Shown here: one piece after another, positions 7,433 to 15,163 of the stretch
Layout of the letters: each line of letters begins with the position of its first letter
How positions within the stretch are numbered: the first letter of the stretch is position 1
Assembly: GCF_900111115.1 (NCBI RefSeq)
Contig: NZ_FOGD01000001.1
Location: 186,001-250,000, forward strand
Length of the DNA: 64,000 bases
Direction: 5' to 3'
Source of the DNA: Giesbergeria anulus
GTDB taxonomy: Bacteria; Pseudomonadota; Gammaproteobacteria; Burkholderiales; Burkholderiaceae_C
Notes under the pieces: generated by a model
Database searches by the model: none
What the model saw: only the letters and a program-made list of their open reading frames with translations
Told to the model about the DNA's origin: nothing
Program-made: the position numbers and the translations under genes

Positions 7433-9031
7433 TCAGGTGTCGGTTGGTGGAGTGAAAACTTCGAGAAGGGGCGTCATGGAGAAGATATCCAGCGCCCAGT
7501 TGTTGAGCTGGGGATCTAGGAATCCTTGGTAGGCATCCCCCCCAACCACAGGGTTGGAAAAAATCCCGCCTCTCAATACAGGGATGACGACCAGTTGGCC
7601 GCCAAGTAGTGGTGTTGTGGCATCCCCGCCATGCAGGTGGGCACCAATGGATAAGCGTCCGGTAGCAAAGGTGTTGGAACTAAAGCCATTGGATAGACGG
7701 GCTTCCCGCAAAGCATTGGCGCCGAAAGAATCAACCCCAACTACTCCGCCATGCAACAAGGCATGGACTACCTGAGCAGCGCCATGGAGTTGCCCCGAAG
7801 CCAGACCGCTGGCTAGGACTGCGCTGATCCGACTGTTTGCGCCAAGAAGGCCATCCACAGCCATTCCTGAGCGCAATGCAACTTGTGTTTGTAGTTGGCC
7901 TTGCAATGTTGGGTAGCAAGCAATCCCACCCTGCAATACGGCACTGATCCGCTGCGGCCCACCGTTGACTTGCGTCACTTCCAGCCCGCTTTGCAGCTTG
8001 GCATCTAAGCGCTGGTTGCCAGAGACTGCGTTGGTCACAGGCAGGCCGCCGCTGAATATCCCGGTGACAAAGTAGTGCCCGGCAACAAAACCACTCTGCG
8101 TGATCCCACCAGGCAAGCGTTGTGCGGCCCGCAAAGGAATGCTGCCAGTTGTGCTTTGCGCTGTCATGCCACCAGTCAGTTTGGCGTCATACCGAAGACC
8201 CGCATCCATCACGTCACCGGACAACACGCCGTCATTTGCGCTGGGGGAGATGATGATTTGCGCTACAAAATCTGCATTGCTGGTGATGCCACCGCCCAGT
8301 GCCGGGCTGATACGCATGACGGGGCTACTTGCCTCAACAACATTAATCACCCCGCCGGACAGCATGGCAGATGAATCCAATTCACCACCCAATGCAGAGA
8401 TAGACAGGTGGCCGCCGCTCAGTACATCGTCATGCTTTAGTTCCGCAACTAGCGTATGTGCCCGCTCTATGCCACCACTCAGCAATGTGCCTTTTGCAAT
8501 GGCACCTCCCATCTGCTGACGGTTATAGAGACCATCACCCAGCAGAACGACACCACCGCGTAACAAGCCAGATACCCGCTGGGTAACTGCCGATCCACCC
8601 GTCAAAATTGCGCTGGATTGCAAAAAACCGCTTGCGCTATGCGATTGGCCCAAGTCAAAGCGATACAGAACAGCGTCGCCTATGACTTGACCTCCAAAGC
8701 CCACGCTGGCATCAATGCCTCCTTGCAACCCCGGAGCGCGGCCAAGGCCAGAAGACATTGCTGAGTTGGATGCAATATGCCCCTGCAAGTTGGCTGTCGT
8801 GAAGTAGTCACCGCCAACCGTTTGTTGCGTGCTGTATGTGCCACCCGACAAGAACAGCGATTGACGCCCGCCAGCTTCTGGTACCGTTTCGATACCGCCA
8901 GTCAGCACAACAGACGCCATCAGCGATGCGGCCAGCACGCACGCCGCAACGAGTCCGCCATTCAGGATGGCGTTACTGCCTTGATCTGGGCTGCCACCGA
9001 TGGCAAAGCCGTTGATCTGACCTTGGTTCAT
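7433..9031 (-). CDS. Virion protein made of about 24 tandem 20-residue repeats
   Basis: 532 residues. After a short N-terminus, almost the whole chain is a repeat with an exact 20-residue period in its best part (residues about 370-500). The pattern is A-x-L-x-G-G-(I/V)-x5-L-x-G-x5, with successive units beginning AVLQGGI, VALRSGM, AVLASGL, ALLHGGV, ARLSNGF, AHLHGGD and PVLRGGI. Such short Gly-rich periods suggest a beta-solenoid or stacked-hairpin rod. It lies between the adaptor genes and the fibre genes, so a tail shaft, needle or appendage role is plausible. No named family is recognised. A final stretch of about 35 non-repeat residues probably caps the rod. Confidence 0.7.
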   Translation of the reverse strand: MNQGQINGFAIGGSPDQGSNAILNGGLVAACVLAASLMASVVLTGGIETVPEAGGRQSLFLSGGTYSTQQTVGGDYFTTANLQGHIASNSAMSSGLGRAPGLQGGIDASVGFGGQVIGDAVLYRFDLGQSHSASGFLQSSAILTGGSAVTQRVSGLLRGGVVLLGDGLYNRQQMGGAIAKGTLLSGGIERAHTLVAELKHDDVLSGGHLSISALGGELDSSAMLSGGVINVVEASSPVMRISPALGGGITSNADFVAQIIISPSANDGVLSGDVMDAGLRYDAKLTGGMTAQSTTGSIPLRAAQRLPGGITQSGFVAGHYFVTGIFSGGLPVTNAVSGNQRLDAKLQSGLEVTQVNGGPQRISAVLQGGIACYPTLQGQLQTQVALRSGMAVDGLLGANSRISAVLASGLASGQLHGAAQVVHALLHGGVVGVDSFGANALREARLSNGFSSNTFATGRLSIGAHLHGGDATTPLLGGQLVVIPVLRGGIFSNPVVGGDAYQGFLDPQLNNWALDIFSMTPLLEVFTPPTDT

Positions 9032-9043
9032 GGCTTACTGCAC

Positions 9044-9739
9044 TCAGGCTTGGGGCACCGCGCGGGCTGCGGCCCCTGTAGTGCGGGGGGCCACGGCCAC
9101 CGTGGCTTTGATCTCGATACCCAGCGCATTGGCAAACGCCGCATAGTGGGCTTGGGCGCGCTGGGCATTGCCCGCGTACTCGCTGTCCTTCATGTAGGCC
9201 CGGTACAAGATGTAGTCCTGCAACACATTGCCGTAGATGTCGGGCAGGGAAATCTCCCCGGTCACCGCCTCGAATGTGGAGCCGTCAGCTGGCTCGGGCA
9301 CATCGGTCGGGTAGGCCGAATACACCAGATCGACCTGTGCAGCCGCACTGGCTGGCGGGTACACAAAGAATGCGGTGGGGTCACGGGGGTCGTACGTGTA
9401 GTGCAGGATCTCGGTGGTACCGGGGAAGTTGTGCCAGCCCGGCAGTTGGGCATCCAACACTTCCCGGTTCGTCACCCGGATGGCCGCCCGGCTGCTCGAT
9501 GGGGCCGCATTGCGCACCACCTCAATCAGCTTGGAGCCATTGGCGGGGATAGCCTGACGGGCACCGGCCACGCATTGCAACGTGGTGTGCGTCACCATGG
9601 CGTCGGGCCGATACACCACTACCTCGCGTTGGCCATCATTGAGATAGCGCACCAGCTCAGGCACTGGCCAACGGATGGAGGTGTTGTCTTGCAGCGTGTC
9701 GATGACGCGCCGGATAACGGATTGGGCTGTGATGCTCAT
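9044..9739 (-). CDS. Phage adaptor protein (DUF6682-like)
   Basis: 231 residues. The opening (SVIRRVIDTLQDNTSIRWPVPELVRYLNDGQREVV...RPDA) matches the helical start of DUF6682-type proteins found beside N4-gp56 capsids. The beta-rich middle (STFEAVTGEISLPDIYGNVLQDYILYRAYMKDSE) and the helix AGNAQRAQAHYAAFANAL are also characteristic. These proteins are thought to link head and tail. It follows the capsid and second adaptor genes in the expected order. Confidence 0.65.
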   Translation of the reverse strand: MSITAQSVIRRVIDTLQDNTSIRWPVPELVRYLNDGQREVVVYRPDAMVTHTTLQCVAGARQAIPANGSKLIEVVRNAAPSSSRAAIRVTNREVLDAQLPGWHNFPGTTEILHYTYDPRDPTAFFVYPPASAAAQVDLVYSAYPTDVPEPADGSTFEAVTGEISLPDIYGNVLQDYILYRAYMKDSEYAGNAQRAQAHYAAFANALGIEIKATVAVAPRTTGAAARAVPQA

Positions 9740-9748
9740 GGTCAGTTC

Positions 9749-10360
9749 TCAACAAAAACGGGCGCGAACCCTAGGAACGGAACCCGTGGCACCACGCCAT
9801 GCCACTACCGTTTTGGATGCAATCGCAGCTTCAAAGACCGCCTTCGCAGACATACTCAGATCACCATTCAGGAATGCAGGGATCAGGAATAAGCGGTGCT
9901 TTGCCCCAGCAACGATGTCTTCTGCGTGCTGGGCAAACAGATCGTTGGGGATACCCTTGCTGGAATGGCTGGGCATCAAGGAGACTTCGGTGGCGACGAG
10001 CGACCCCGCAGGCAGTGGCCGGGTCAGGTGAAAGGTCTCACGGTCACGGCTGACAATGCCCGCCACTGGAGCCGCCGCCTCCTGATAGTTGGACTGCAAC
10101 CCGTTGTGGGAGAGCACCGGCATGGGCTGACCATTGACAGTGCATTGCTCAATCCGCACCACCGTCGCGCCTGTCGGCACTTCCAAGTCGTACTCACGCA
10201 CGTTGTTGACAACACGCACGGCGTCCAGCCATTCACGCCACAGCCTGGTGCGCGACAAGAACTCCTGTGCCGCACGGCGCAAAGCAAAATCCGCCGTGGG
10301 CAAAGGACAAGCGGGCAGGTGCACCAGCAAGTCGGGGTAGAAATCTGACCAAGCAGACAT
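9749..10360 (-). CDS. Head-tail adaptor-like phage protein
   Basis: 203 residues. An N-terminal helical part (FALRRAAQEFLSRTRLWREWLDAV) is followed by beta strands (YDLEVPTGATVVRIEQCTVNG). The C-terminal part contains LFAQHAEDIVAGAKHRLFLIP, a pattern seen in head-completion or connector proteins of phages with this capsid type. It sits between a small capsid-region gene and the DUF6682-like gene. The exact role (connector ring or tail nozzle) cannot be told from sequence alone. Confidence 0.55.
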   Translation of the reverse strand: MSAWSDFYPDLLVHLPACPLPTADFALRRAAQEFLSRTRLWREWLDAVRVVNNVREYDLEVPTGATVVRIEQCTVNGQPMPVLSHNGLQSNYQEAAAPVAGIVSRDRETFHLTRPLPAGSLVATEVSLMPSHSSKGIPNDLFAQHAEDIVAGAKHRLFLIPAFLNGDLSMSAKAVFEAAIASKTVVAWRGATGSVPRVRARFC

Positions 10361-10372
10361 AGTGCGATCAGA

Positions 10373-10699
10373 TCAAGCCGTCTTGGCCTTGCGGCCCCCA
10401 CGCGCGGGCACAGGTGGGGTGTTGGCCTCAATCGGCAAACCACCCCCCATATCCTCAAAATAGTCCGCATCGCTGAGTTCGCTGTGAGGAATGGCGATAG
10501 CCAAGGCGTTTTCAAAGTCGGCTTCTTCGCAAGGAAAGAACAGCCCACCTTCAATCAGGTGTTTGACGGTGGGGGCATGATCCACCTCACAAGTCAATTC
10601 CCCATCCATGTCCATCTTGAAAACATATTGGGTGCCATTGAGGCCGCTGACTGTGACCGTGCCGTCATTGCGCGGCTTGATAGAAGTTTGCAGTTTCAT
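10373..10699 (-). CDS. Small phage capsid-region protein
   Basis: 108 residues, acidic, with a basic Pro/Gly/Lys tail (PARGGRKAKTA). The N-terminus is beta-rich (MKLQTSIKPRNDGTVTVSG); the middle has the acidic pattern FFPCEEADFENALAIAI. It is encoded between the putative head-fibre or decoration protein and the adaptor gene. No family is recognised. It could be a small head-tail joining or decoration protein. Confidence 0.5.
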   Translation of the reverse strand: MKLQTSIKPRNDGTVTVSGLNGTQYVFKMDMDGELTCEVDHAPTVKHLIEGGLFFPCEEADFENALAIAIPHSELSDADYFEDMGGGLPIEANTPPVPARGGRKAKTA

Positions 10700-10765
10700 G
10701 GTGCTAATGGGGTGCAGAAGCCGGAGGCGTTGCCCCCAACCTCAGAGAAAACGGGATGCGGCTTC

Positions 10766-11221
10766 TTAGGCCGAGCGATAAATCAGCGTCAGGCCCACTT
10801 CACCGGCCTGCGCAGATGCCGCCCCAGTCGTGAACTTGATGCCGATCTTTCGGTCGCTAGTCAAAGACTGGGCTTCACGCACCATGGCGGTCGAGGTGCC
10901 GCTGAAGGCAGCGCCAGATTGGCAGGCCGTAATCCCAGAGACCCAGACAGTGGCCAGATCAGTGCCCGCGTCATTGAGCAGGCCCACCGAAGCCACCACG
11001 GTGGGGGCAGCATTGGTATCGAGGTCGTCACTGTCAAAAATCAAACTCACCGGCACGGTACCCGGCGGCAAGATGCCGATAGCCCCTGCCCCATTGGTCA
11101 CCAAATCCGTGGTTTTGAGCTTCAACGCAAAGCGCACAGACACCAGCTCACCCCCAGAGGGGGTTTTGACCTGCTTGCGACCGGCCAAGAAATCATTGGT
11201 ATTAGCAAACATCTTCATCAC
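10766..11221 (-). CDS. Phage capsid-associated protein of unknown function
   Basis: 151 residues, beta-rich and low in charge, beginning MMKMFANTNDFLAGRKQVKT. It lies immediately downstream of the major capsid gene (six-base gap), the usual place for a decoration or minor head protein in N4-gp56-type modules. No catalytic motif is seen and no family can be named. Three in-frame ATGs occur within the first four codons, so the exact start is uncertain by three codons. Confidence 0.55.
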   Translation of the reverse strand: MMKMFANTNDFLAGRKQVKTPSGGELVSVRFALKLKTTDLVTNGAGAIGILPPGTVPVSLIFDSDDLDTNAAPTVVASVGLLNDAGTDLATVWVSGITACQSGAAFSGTSTAMVREAQSLTSDRKIGIKFTTGAASAQAGEVGLTLIYRSA

Positions 11222-11227
11222 CCCCGA

Positions 11228-12343
11228 TCAGCGGCTCGCACAAGCGGTATCCAAAGAGAACAGCCCAAAGTCCTGTGGGCCAGCATCGGTATCAAAACGA
11301 ACCTTCTTGGTACCGAAAATGCTCGATGTGGTGATGACAACCTTGTCCCCGTTGTCGCGGGTTTCTTCGTGCCAGTCGAAGCGCAAATTGGTGCCCGGAG
11401 AGCCGTAGGCCACCACACCAGCTTGGGAGCCCATGAACAACGCCCGGGCAGCCTCGACATTGGAGGCCGCACCCGCATCGTTAGAACGGATCACGTTGCG
11501 GTGGCTGTGCAAAATACAGCCGCGATACATACCCAGACTGCCTTTGAACAGCGGGCTATTGCGCCCTTCAGCAGCAGCGGCAGCGCGCTGAATGTCCAGC
11601 CACTGGCCTGCAGCTGTGTCACTGCGCAGGTCATCCTCTTGGAACGTGTGCATCACACAGACAAAGGTTTCTGCGCCATCGATCTTGCAGGGCTGGAGGG
11701 TGGGGATATTGGTGGCCCCGCCCCCTTGGCTATCGGCGCGGGTCTTGGCGCGATCAATCAGGCGCAGATTGAACTTGTCGCTGGCGTCGATGTTGTTGTA
11801 AGCGGTGGCATCACCGGCATACAGGGTGTGGTCGGCATCGGGGTCGGTCAACGGGTTATTGGCCCGGCCCGTATAACCCATGGGCAGCAGGAAGCTGGGG
11901 TTAATGCCGCGCTTGCCAGACAGGTAGATGAACATCAACTCATCCTGCAAACGTGCCCACCAGCCCGATTGCTGCTGCTTGGCCCGCGCACGCAAGTCAT
12001 GCAGCGTGCGCTTACGGGTCATACGACCCCCGGTATTCACACCGCAGCGTGCTTGATCGATATACACCGTGTCGGTATAGAAGCGCTGACGCTCCTCATT
12101 GCCTTCGAGGTTGTCTTCGCCCTCGACCGGGGCCATCGTCAGTTCAGCCAGCAAGTCATACTGGATCTGCTCACCGGCATCGGATTCCAGATCGGTCAGG
12201 ATCTGGATGGGCACTTCGGCATCAGCGCCGCGTGCCATGAAACGGGTGTTGAAATAGGACTTTTGCGAGCTGTCAACGGCCAAAAGACCGGCCCAGCGCT
12301 TGACTGCCTTGGGATCGTTGACCCCAACAATGGTACGAGCCAT
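11228..12343 (-). CDS. Major capsid protein, N4-gp56 family
   Basis: 371 residues. The N-terminal part (VNDPKAVKRWAGLLAVDSSQKSYFNTRFMARGADAEVPIQ) with the following LTDLESDAGEQIQYDLLAEL matches the N4-gp56-type major capsid protein family, an HK97-fold shell protein. DELMFIYLSGKRGINPSF and VCVMHTFQEDDLRSD are further typical stretches. A strong ribosome-binding site (AAGGAG, seven bases before ATG 12343) agrees with high expression. Scaffold lies upstream, decoration and adaptor genes downstream. Confidence 0.85.
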   Translation of the reverse strand: MARTIVGVNDPKAVKRWAGLLAVDSSQKSYFNTRFMARGADAEVPIQILTDLESDAGEQIQYDLLAELTMAPVEGEDNLEGNEERQRFYTDTVYIDQARCGVNTGGRMTRKRTLHDLRARAKQQQSGWWARLQDELMFIYLSGKRGINPSFLLPMGYTGRANNPLTDPDADHTLYAGDATAYNNIDASDKFNLRLIDRAKTRADSQGGGATNIPTLQPCKIDGAETFVCVMHTFQEDDLRSDTAAGQWLDIQRAAAAAEGRNSPLFKGSLGMYRGCILHSHRNVIRSNDAGAASNVEAARALFMGSQAGVVAYGSPGTNLRFDWHEETRDNGDKVVITTSSIFGTKKVRFDTDAGPQDFGLFSLDTACASR

Positions 12344-12404
12344 AGAAATACTCCTTGATGTTTAAGCCAAGGAGCACTCCTGCGCTCACAGCGGACAGTA
12401 TTAA

Positions 12405-12617
12405 TTACTGCAGTTGCAATGACACCATGCTTGGTGGATCTTCGGAAACACCTGTGCTTGAATCGGGCAGATATTTTTTAATCTGGACATCGCGCGGTGC
12501 CAACACCCGTACACGGGAGCGCTGGCCGCTCTTGTGAACAAACTCCACCCGAACGCCCAAAATCTCAAGCGCTTCACCGGGGCGAAGATCAATGGTGGCT
12601 GCGCTCAAATCGCTCAT
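12405..12617 (-). CDS. CsrA-like small protein in the capsid module
   Basis: 70 residues. Residues about 12-47 line up with the carbon storage regulator CsrA with a single one-residue gap: LRPGEALEI against RRVGETLMI, then VEFVHKSGQRSRVRVLAPRDVQI against the [21 protein letters not shown] region. The GE-x-L-x-I turn, the central Arg-x-x-V strand and the AP-basic-acidic-V motif are kept. The RNA-contacting Arg44 of CsrA is Lys here, and the first strand is diverged. CsrA proteins are dimeric RNA-binding translation regulators, so this could tune phage or host mRNA, or use the same fold structurally. The start overlaps the scaffold stop (TGATG). The C-terminal 20 residues are extra. Homology is judged by eye. 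Confidence 0.6.
   Translation of the reverse strand: MSDLSAATIDLRPGEALEILGVRVEFVHKSGQRSRVRVLAPRDVQIKKYLPDSSTGVSEDPPSMVSLQLQ
12425..12437 (-). repeat. Copy A of the CCACCAAGCATGG intergenic motif
   Basis: The 13-mer CCACCAAGCATGG (minus-strand sense) lies inside the last codons of the CsrA-like gene, 82 bases ahead of the major capsid start codon. It recurs at 13621-13633 and 19608-19620 in the same orientation. This copy shares only the 13-mer core plus part of the flank. Confidence 0.55.
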
Positions 12618-13582
12618 CAGCGGCCGCCCCGCAGATACTGTTCACGCTGCGCCTTGGGTAACCGTGCGAGGGCATCTTCCAGCTCTAGGCCACCTAGGCT
12701 ATCGAGCTGAGTGAACTCACCACCATTCAGATCAGTGTTCGCGTCATCAGCGCCGGGCACCTGTGCCAAGGTCTTCGGGGCCGTGTCCAGTGGTGTTTTG
12801 CGTGGCGTTGGTGCAGTAGCAGGCGGGGCAGCAGGTGCTTGGGCTGGAGCAGCAGTAGCCTTACCTAGGCGTTGCAGTACGTTCTTGTGGGCCTCAGCGT
12901 GGATTTGTGCCACCGATTTGCCAGCAAAGTCCGGATCGCCCGCCAGAAAATTGGCATACCGATCAAACATCGCCGCTTGCTTGGGATCGTTGTAGTCGAT
13001 CCCATCTGCCTTGGCTTGGACCATCACGGCAGTCAAAGAGGCGTTGATTTCTTGGTGCCGCGCCTGCTGCTGCATCTCGCGGGCAATCTCGGCCTTGGTC
13101 TGGAGCGAGGTCAGCTCGTTGAGCTGGGCGCTCAGGGCATCGCGCTCGACTTCGTATTGATCCACCTCGATCTCGCCAGTACGAAACTTCTGGCGCAACT
13201 CGGCCAGCTTGGTATTGACATCCTGCTGGCGTTCATTGAAATCGTCAGGCAGCACCACTTGGTACACCGGCGCGGGAGCCTTCGCAACTTCCACCACTTC
13301 AGCCGCTGGTGTGAGGGGAGCTGCCGGTGTATCGGCGGCAGGAGCCTCTGTCGTGGCATCAGGGGCTGGTGCTGGGTCTGTGGTGCCCGGCTCTTCGTTA
13401 CCCGATGGCGTGGGGGGCGTGTCGTCGTTCTCTTCAGCGGGGGCCATCGCCGCCAGCTTGGCCATGGCCGCTTTTTCATCGTCGCTGACATCACCATCCG
13501 TGATGGCTGCCAGCTCTTCGGGTGTCAACAAAGCCTTGTCTTGCTCAGACAGGGCGAATGCGTCAGGTGGGGTCGTGCTCAT
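12617..13582 (-). CDS. Phage scaffold protein
   Basis: 321 residues from ATG 13582 (the frame extends 14 codons further upstream, but GGAAACACACC before 13582 is a reasonable ribosome site). An acidic N-terminal half rich in Pro, Ala, Glu and Asp (residues 45-95) is followed by a coiled-coil region (residues about 105-170: ERQQDVNTKLAELRQKFRTG) and a second Ala/Pro linker. The C-terminus, SLGGLELEDALARLPKAQRE, may bind the capsid protein. This composition and the place just before the capsid gene are typical of internal scaffolds that shape the procapsid and then leave. Confidence 0.7.
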   Translation of the reverse strand: MSTTPPDAFALSEQDKALLTPEELAAITDGDVSDDEKAAMAKLAAMAPAEENDDTPPTPSGNEEPGTTDPAPAPDATTEAPAADTPAAPLTPAAEVVEVAKAPAPVYQVVLPDDFNERQQDVNTKLAELRQKFRTGEIEVDQYEVERDALSAQLNELTSLQTKAEIAREMQQQARHQEINASLTAVMVQAKADGIDYNDPKQAAMFDRYANFLAGDPDFAGKSVAQIHAEAHKNVLQRLGKATAAPAQAPAAPPATAPTPRKTPLDTAPKTLAQVPGADDANTDLNGGEFTQLDSLGGLELEDALARLPKAQREQYLRGGR

Positions 13583-13613
13583 GGTGTGTTTCCTACTTGT
13601 CCTTCCATGGCGA

Positions 13614-13633
13614 GACAATGCCATGCTTGGTGG
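13614..13633 (-). repeat. Copy B of 20-bp motif ahead of the scaffold gene
   Basis: Minus-strand sequence CCACCAAGCATGGCATTGTC, 19 of 20 bases identical to the copy at 19601-19620. It ends 31 bases before the scaffold start codon (13582), in a non-coding stretch. Confidence 0.6.
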
Positions 13634-13863
13634 TAGGCCGGCCCCGATACGGCATCAGAGTGCAGTTTGTGCCAACGCAAAGTGAGGGGGATGGTTATGC
13701 TTACACTGTCTTTGGGACACTGTTGCGGATTTCATCCGAAATTTTTTAAATTATCCTAAGTTGATGATGGCTATTAGAACCGGCTAATTGATGGATTAGG
13801 ATGCTGCTTATAAGATGGCCAATCTTAGTCAGATCACATGGAAATTGAGTGAAGGCAGACAGA

Positions 13864-14304
13864 ATGAAAGACAAAGAATTTAAGTATATGACCCATCCGA
13901 TGGGTGATCTTGTCATTGCCACACGGGGCAGTGAAGTGTCTCAGGGTTACAAGCCAGACGTAACTGTCGAAGATAAACAAGGGAATTTGAAATTCATCTT
14001 GGAGTTTGAACAAAAAACGGATAGAAAAGCATTCTTAGGCAGCTTGCTAAAAGCAGAAGTGCATGCAGAGCAAAAGCAAAAATCCCCGGAGCTCATAATT
14101 GTTATGAAACCATTTCGCAACACCACGACAAGGCAGATTGCCGATCATATTCGCCCATACAAGCAATGGCTGGAAAAGAAAAATTGTGGCAGCCTGAACT
14201 TATCGGCGATTCATGTCTTGTCCGATACCGAGTACCTCGAAGCAGCCGAAGCGAAGGATCAACTTGGAACCCCTGCATTCAAGAAAAGGGGCCACATTGT
14301 GTGA
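13864..14304 (+). CDS. Cargo protein with PD-(D/E)XK-like motif
   Basis: 146 residues from ATG 13864, preceded at eight bases by AAGG; a GTG five codons earlier is possible. It is on the plus strand within the minus-strand late region and has lower GC than its neighbours, typical of an independently expressed prophage cargo gene. KPDVTVEDKQGNLKFILEFE followed by QK gives a P-D...E-x-K arrangement resembling the core of PD-(D/E)XK nucleases, with a following Lys-rich helix (FLGSLLKAEVHAEQKQK). This could be a small nuclease or DNA-binding protein, but the match is only a motif. It converges on the next gene across a hairpin. Confidence 0.6.
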   Translation: MKDKEFKYMTHPMGDLVIATRGSEVSQGYKPDVTVEDKQGNLKFILEFEQKTDRKAFLGSLLKAEVHAEQKQKSPELIIVMKPFRNTTTRQIADHIRPYKQWLEKKNCGSLNLSAIHVLSDTEYLEAAEAKDQLGTPAFKKRGHIV

Positions 14305-14377
14305 GCTGAGACTTAACCCATTCTGTTTCAGGGGAAATATTCTTTCCAGCTACAGCCTGAACTCAGGGATTAAGACT

Positions 14378-14412
14378 GGAGCCAGTCCTAGGTAATCTAA
14401 GGAACTGGCTCC
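14378..14412. terminator. Bidirectional hairpin between convergent cargo genes
   Basis: A perfect 9-bp stem (GGAGCCAGT ... ACTGGCTCC), extended by CCT/AGG after a one-base bulge, lies between the stop codons of two converging genes (14304 and 14421). There is no long T-tract on either side, so termination would be by hairpin structure or factor-assisted. Confidence 0.55.
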
Positions 14413-14420
14413 AATCAGAA

Positions 14421-14972
14421 TCATCTATTACGAATGCTATCCAAAGCAAAATTTAGAGTCTGCGTATGCACTTCAACATATGAGCGAATACTATCAATAA
14501 ACCACGGAAGATTTTCGATAGCCATTACTCTGATTTCTCTAGCGCTATCCGAAACAGGAATTGGATTTTCCACGTCATCCTTAATTTTTCTAGCGCATGG
14601 AAAGTTGTTTGGCCAGTAGTAAACGACATTACCCCACGCATCTCGTTCATAGTCATAATCAGAGACGATCTTCCTGATCATTAATCTACCAGAACAATAA
14701 CCAAGCTGATACGCTACAATAGAGTAGGGCTGGGGTGGTGAATAAAGTGGCATTGCACCACGTTCGACAGGAAACCTCGGCGAAAGAAATTGCGGATGCC
14801 AGTATTCAATATTGAATTTTTGCAGGGATTTTTCCACATCTAAGAAGATGTGGTTTGTTTCGTCGAATTTGTTGTTGTAATTTGTCGTGGCCGCTTCGAG
14901 TTGGGCTATAGCGCCATAAATATCGTAGCGCTGCGCTTCATGAGCGTTATAGCTCAGCATTTCATTTATCAT
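14421..14972 (-). CDS. Cargo protein of unknown function
   Basis: 183 residues, low GC, not recognised. The sequence is rich in Tyr, Asn and Ile (for example QFLSPRFPVERGAMPLYSPP; DYDYERDAWGNVVYYWPNNF), mostly alpha-helical at both ends, and without signal peptide or membrane segment. It is convergent with the plus-strand cargo gene and separated from it by a hairpin terminator. Composition unlike the surrounding phage genes suggests separate acquisition. The promoter should lie in the AT-rich 190-bp gap to the right. A host-interaction or superinfection-exclusion role is possible but not shown. Confidence 0.6.
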   Translation of the reverse strand: MINEMLSYNAHEAQRYDIYGAIAQLEAATTNYNNKFDETNHIFLDVEKSLQKFNIEYWHPQFLSPRFPVERGAMPLYSPPQPYSIVAYQLGYCSGRLMIRKIVSDYDYERDAWGNVVYYWPNNFPCARKIKDDVENPIPVSDSAREIRVMAIENLPWFIDSIRSYVEVHTQTLNFALDSIRNR

Positions 14973-15163
14973 AATAAAAACCGTCCGTCAAGACAAAATT
15001 GCCACCATTCAGATGACATATTAAAAAATAACACTTTTTGCTAGGTTTTTACGTCAATAAAAATTAGCGGTTTTAATGTAACACAGACAATAATATCCAA
15101 CTAATTTTGTTAGGCAAGCTGTCCTTGCCTATGGATGTACTTCGACGTGACTTGCCGCGAACG

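Noticed and set aside
8000-9031. A CRISPR-like or tandem DNA repeat array
   Set aside because: The repeat is at protein level (20 residues); the DNA units are too diverged for an array of identical repeats and there are no spacers.
10484-12358. A 624-codon plus-strand ORF opposite the capsid and adjacent genes
   Set aside because: It is the antisense of the capsid and decoration genes, whose minus-strand products have recognisable families; its composition is that of a shadow frame (His/Arg/Gly-rich without domains).
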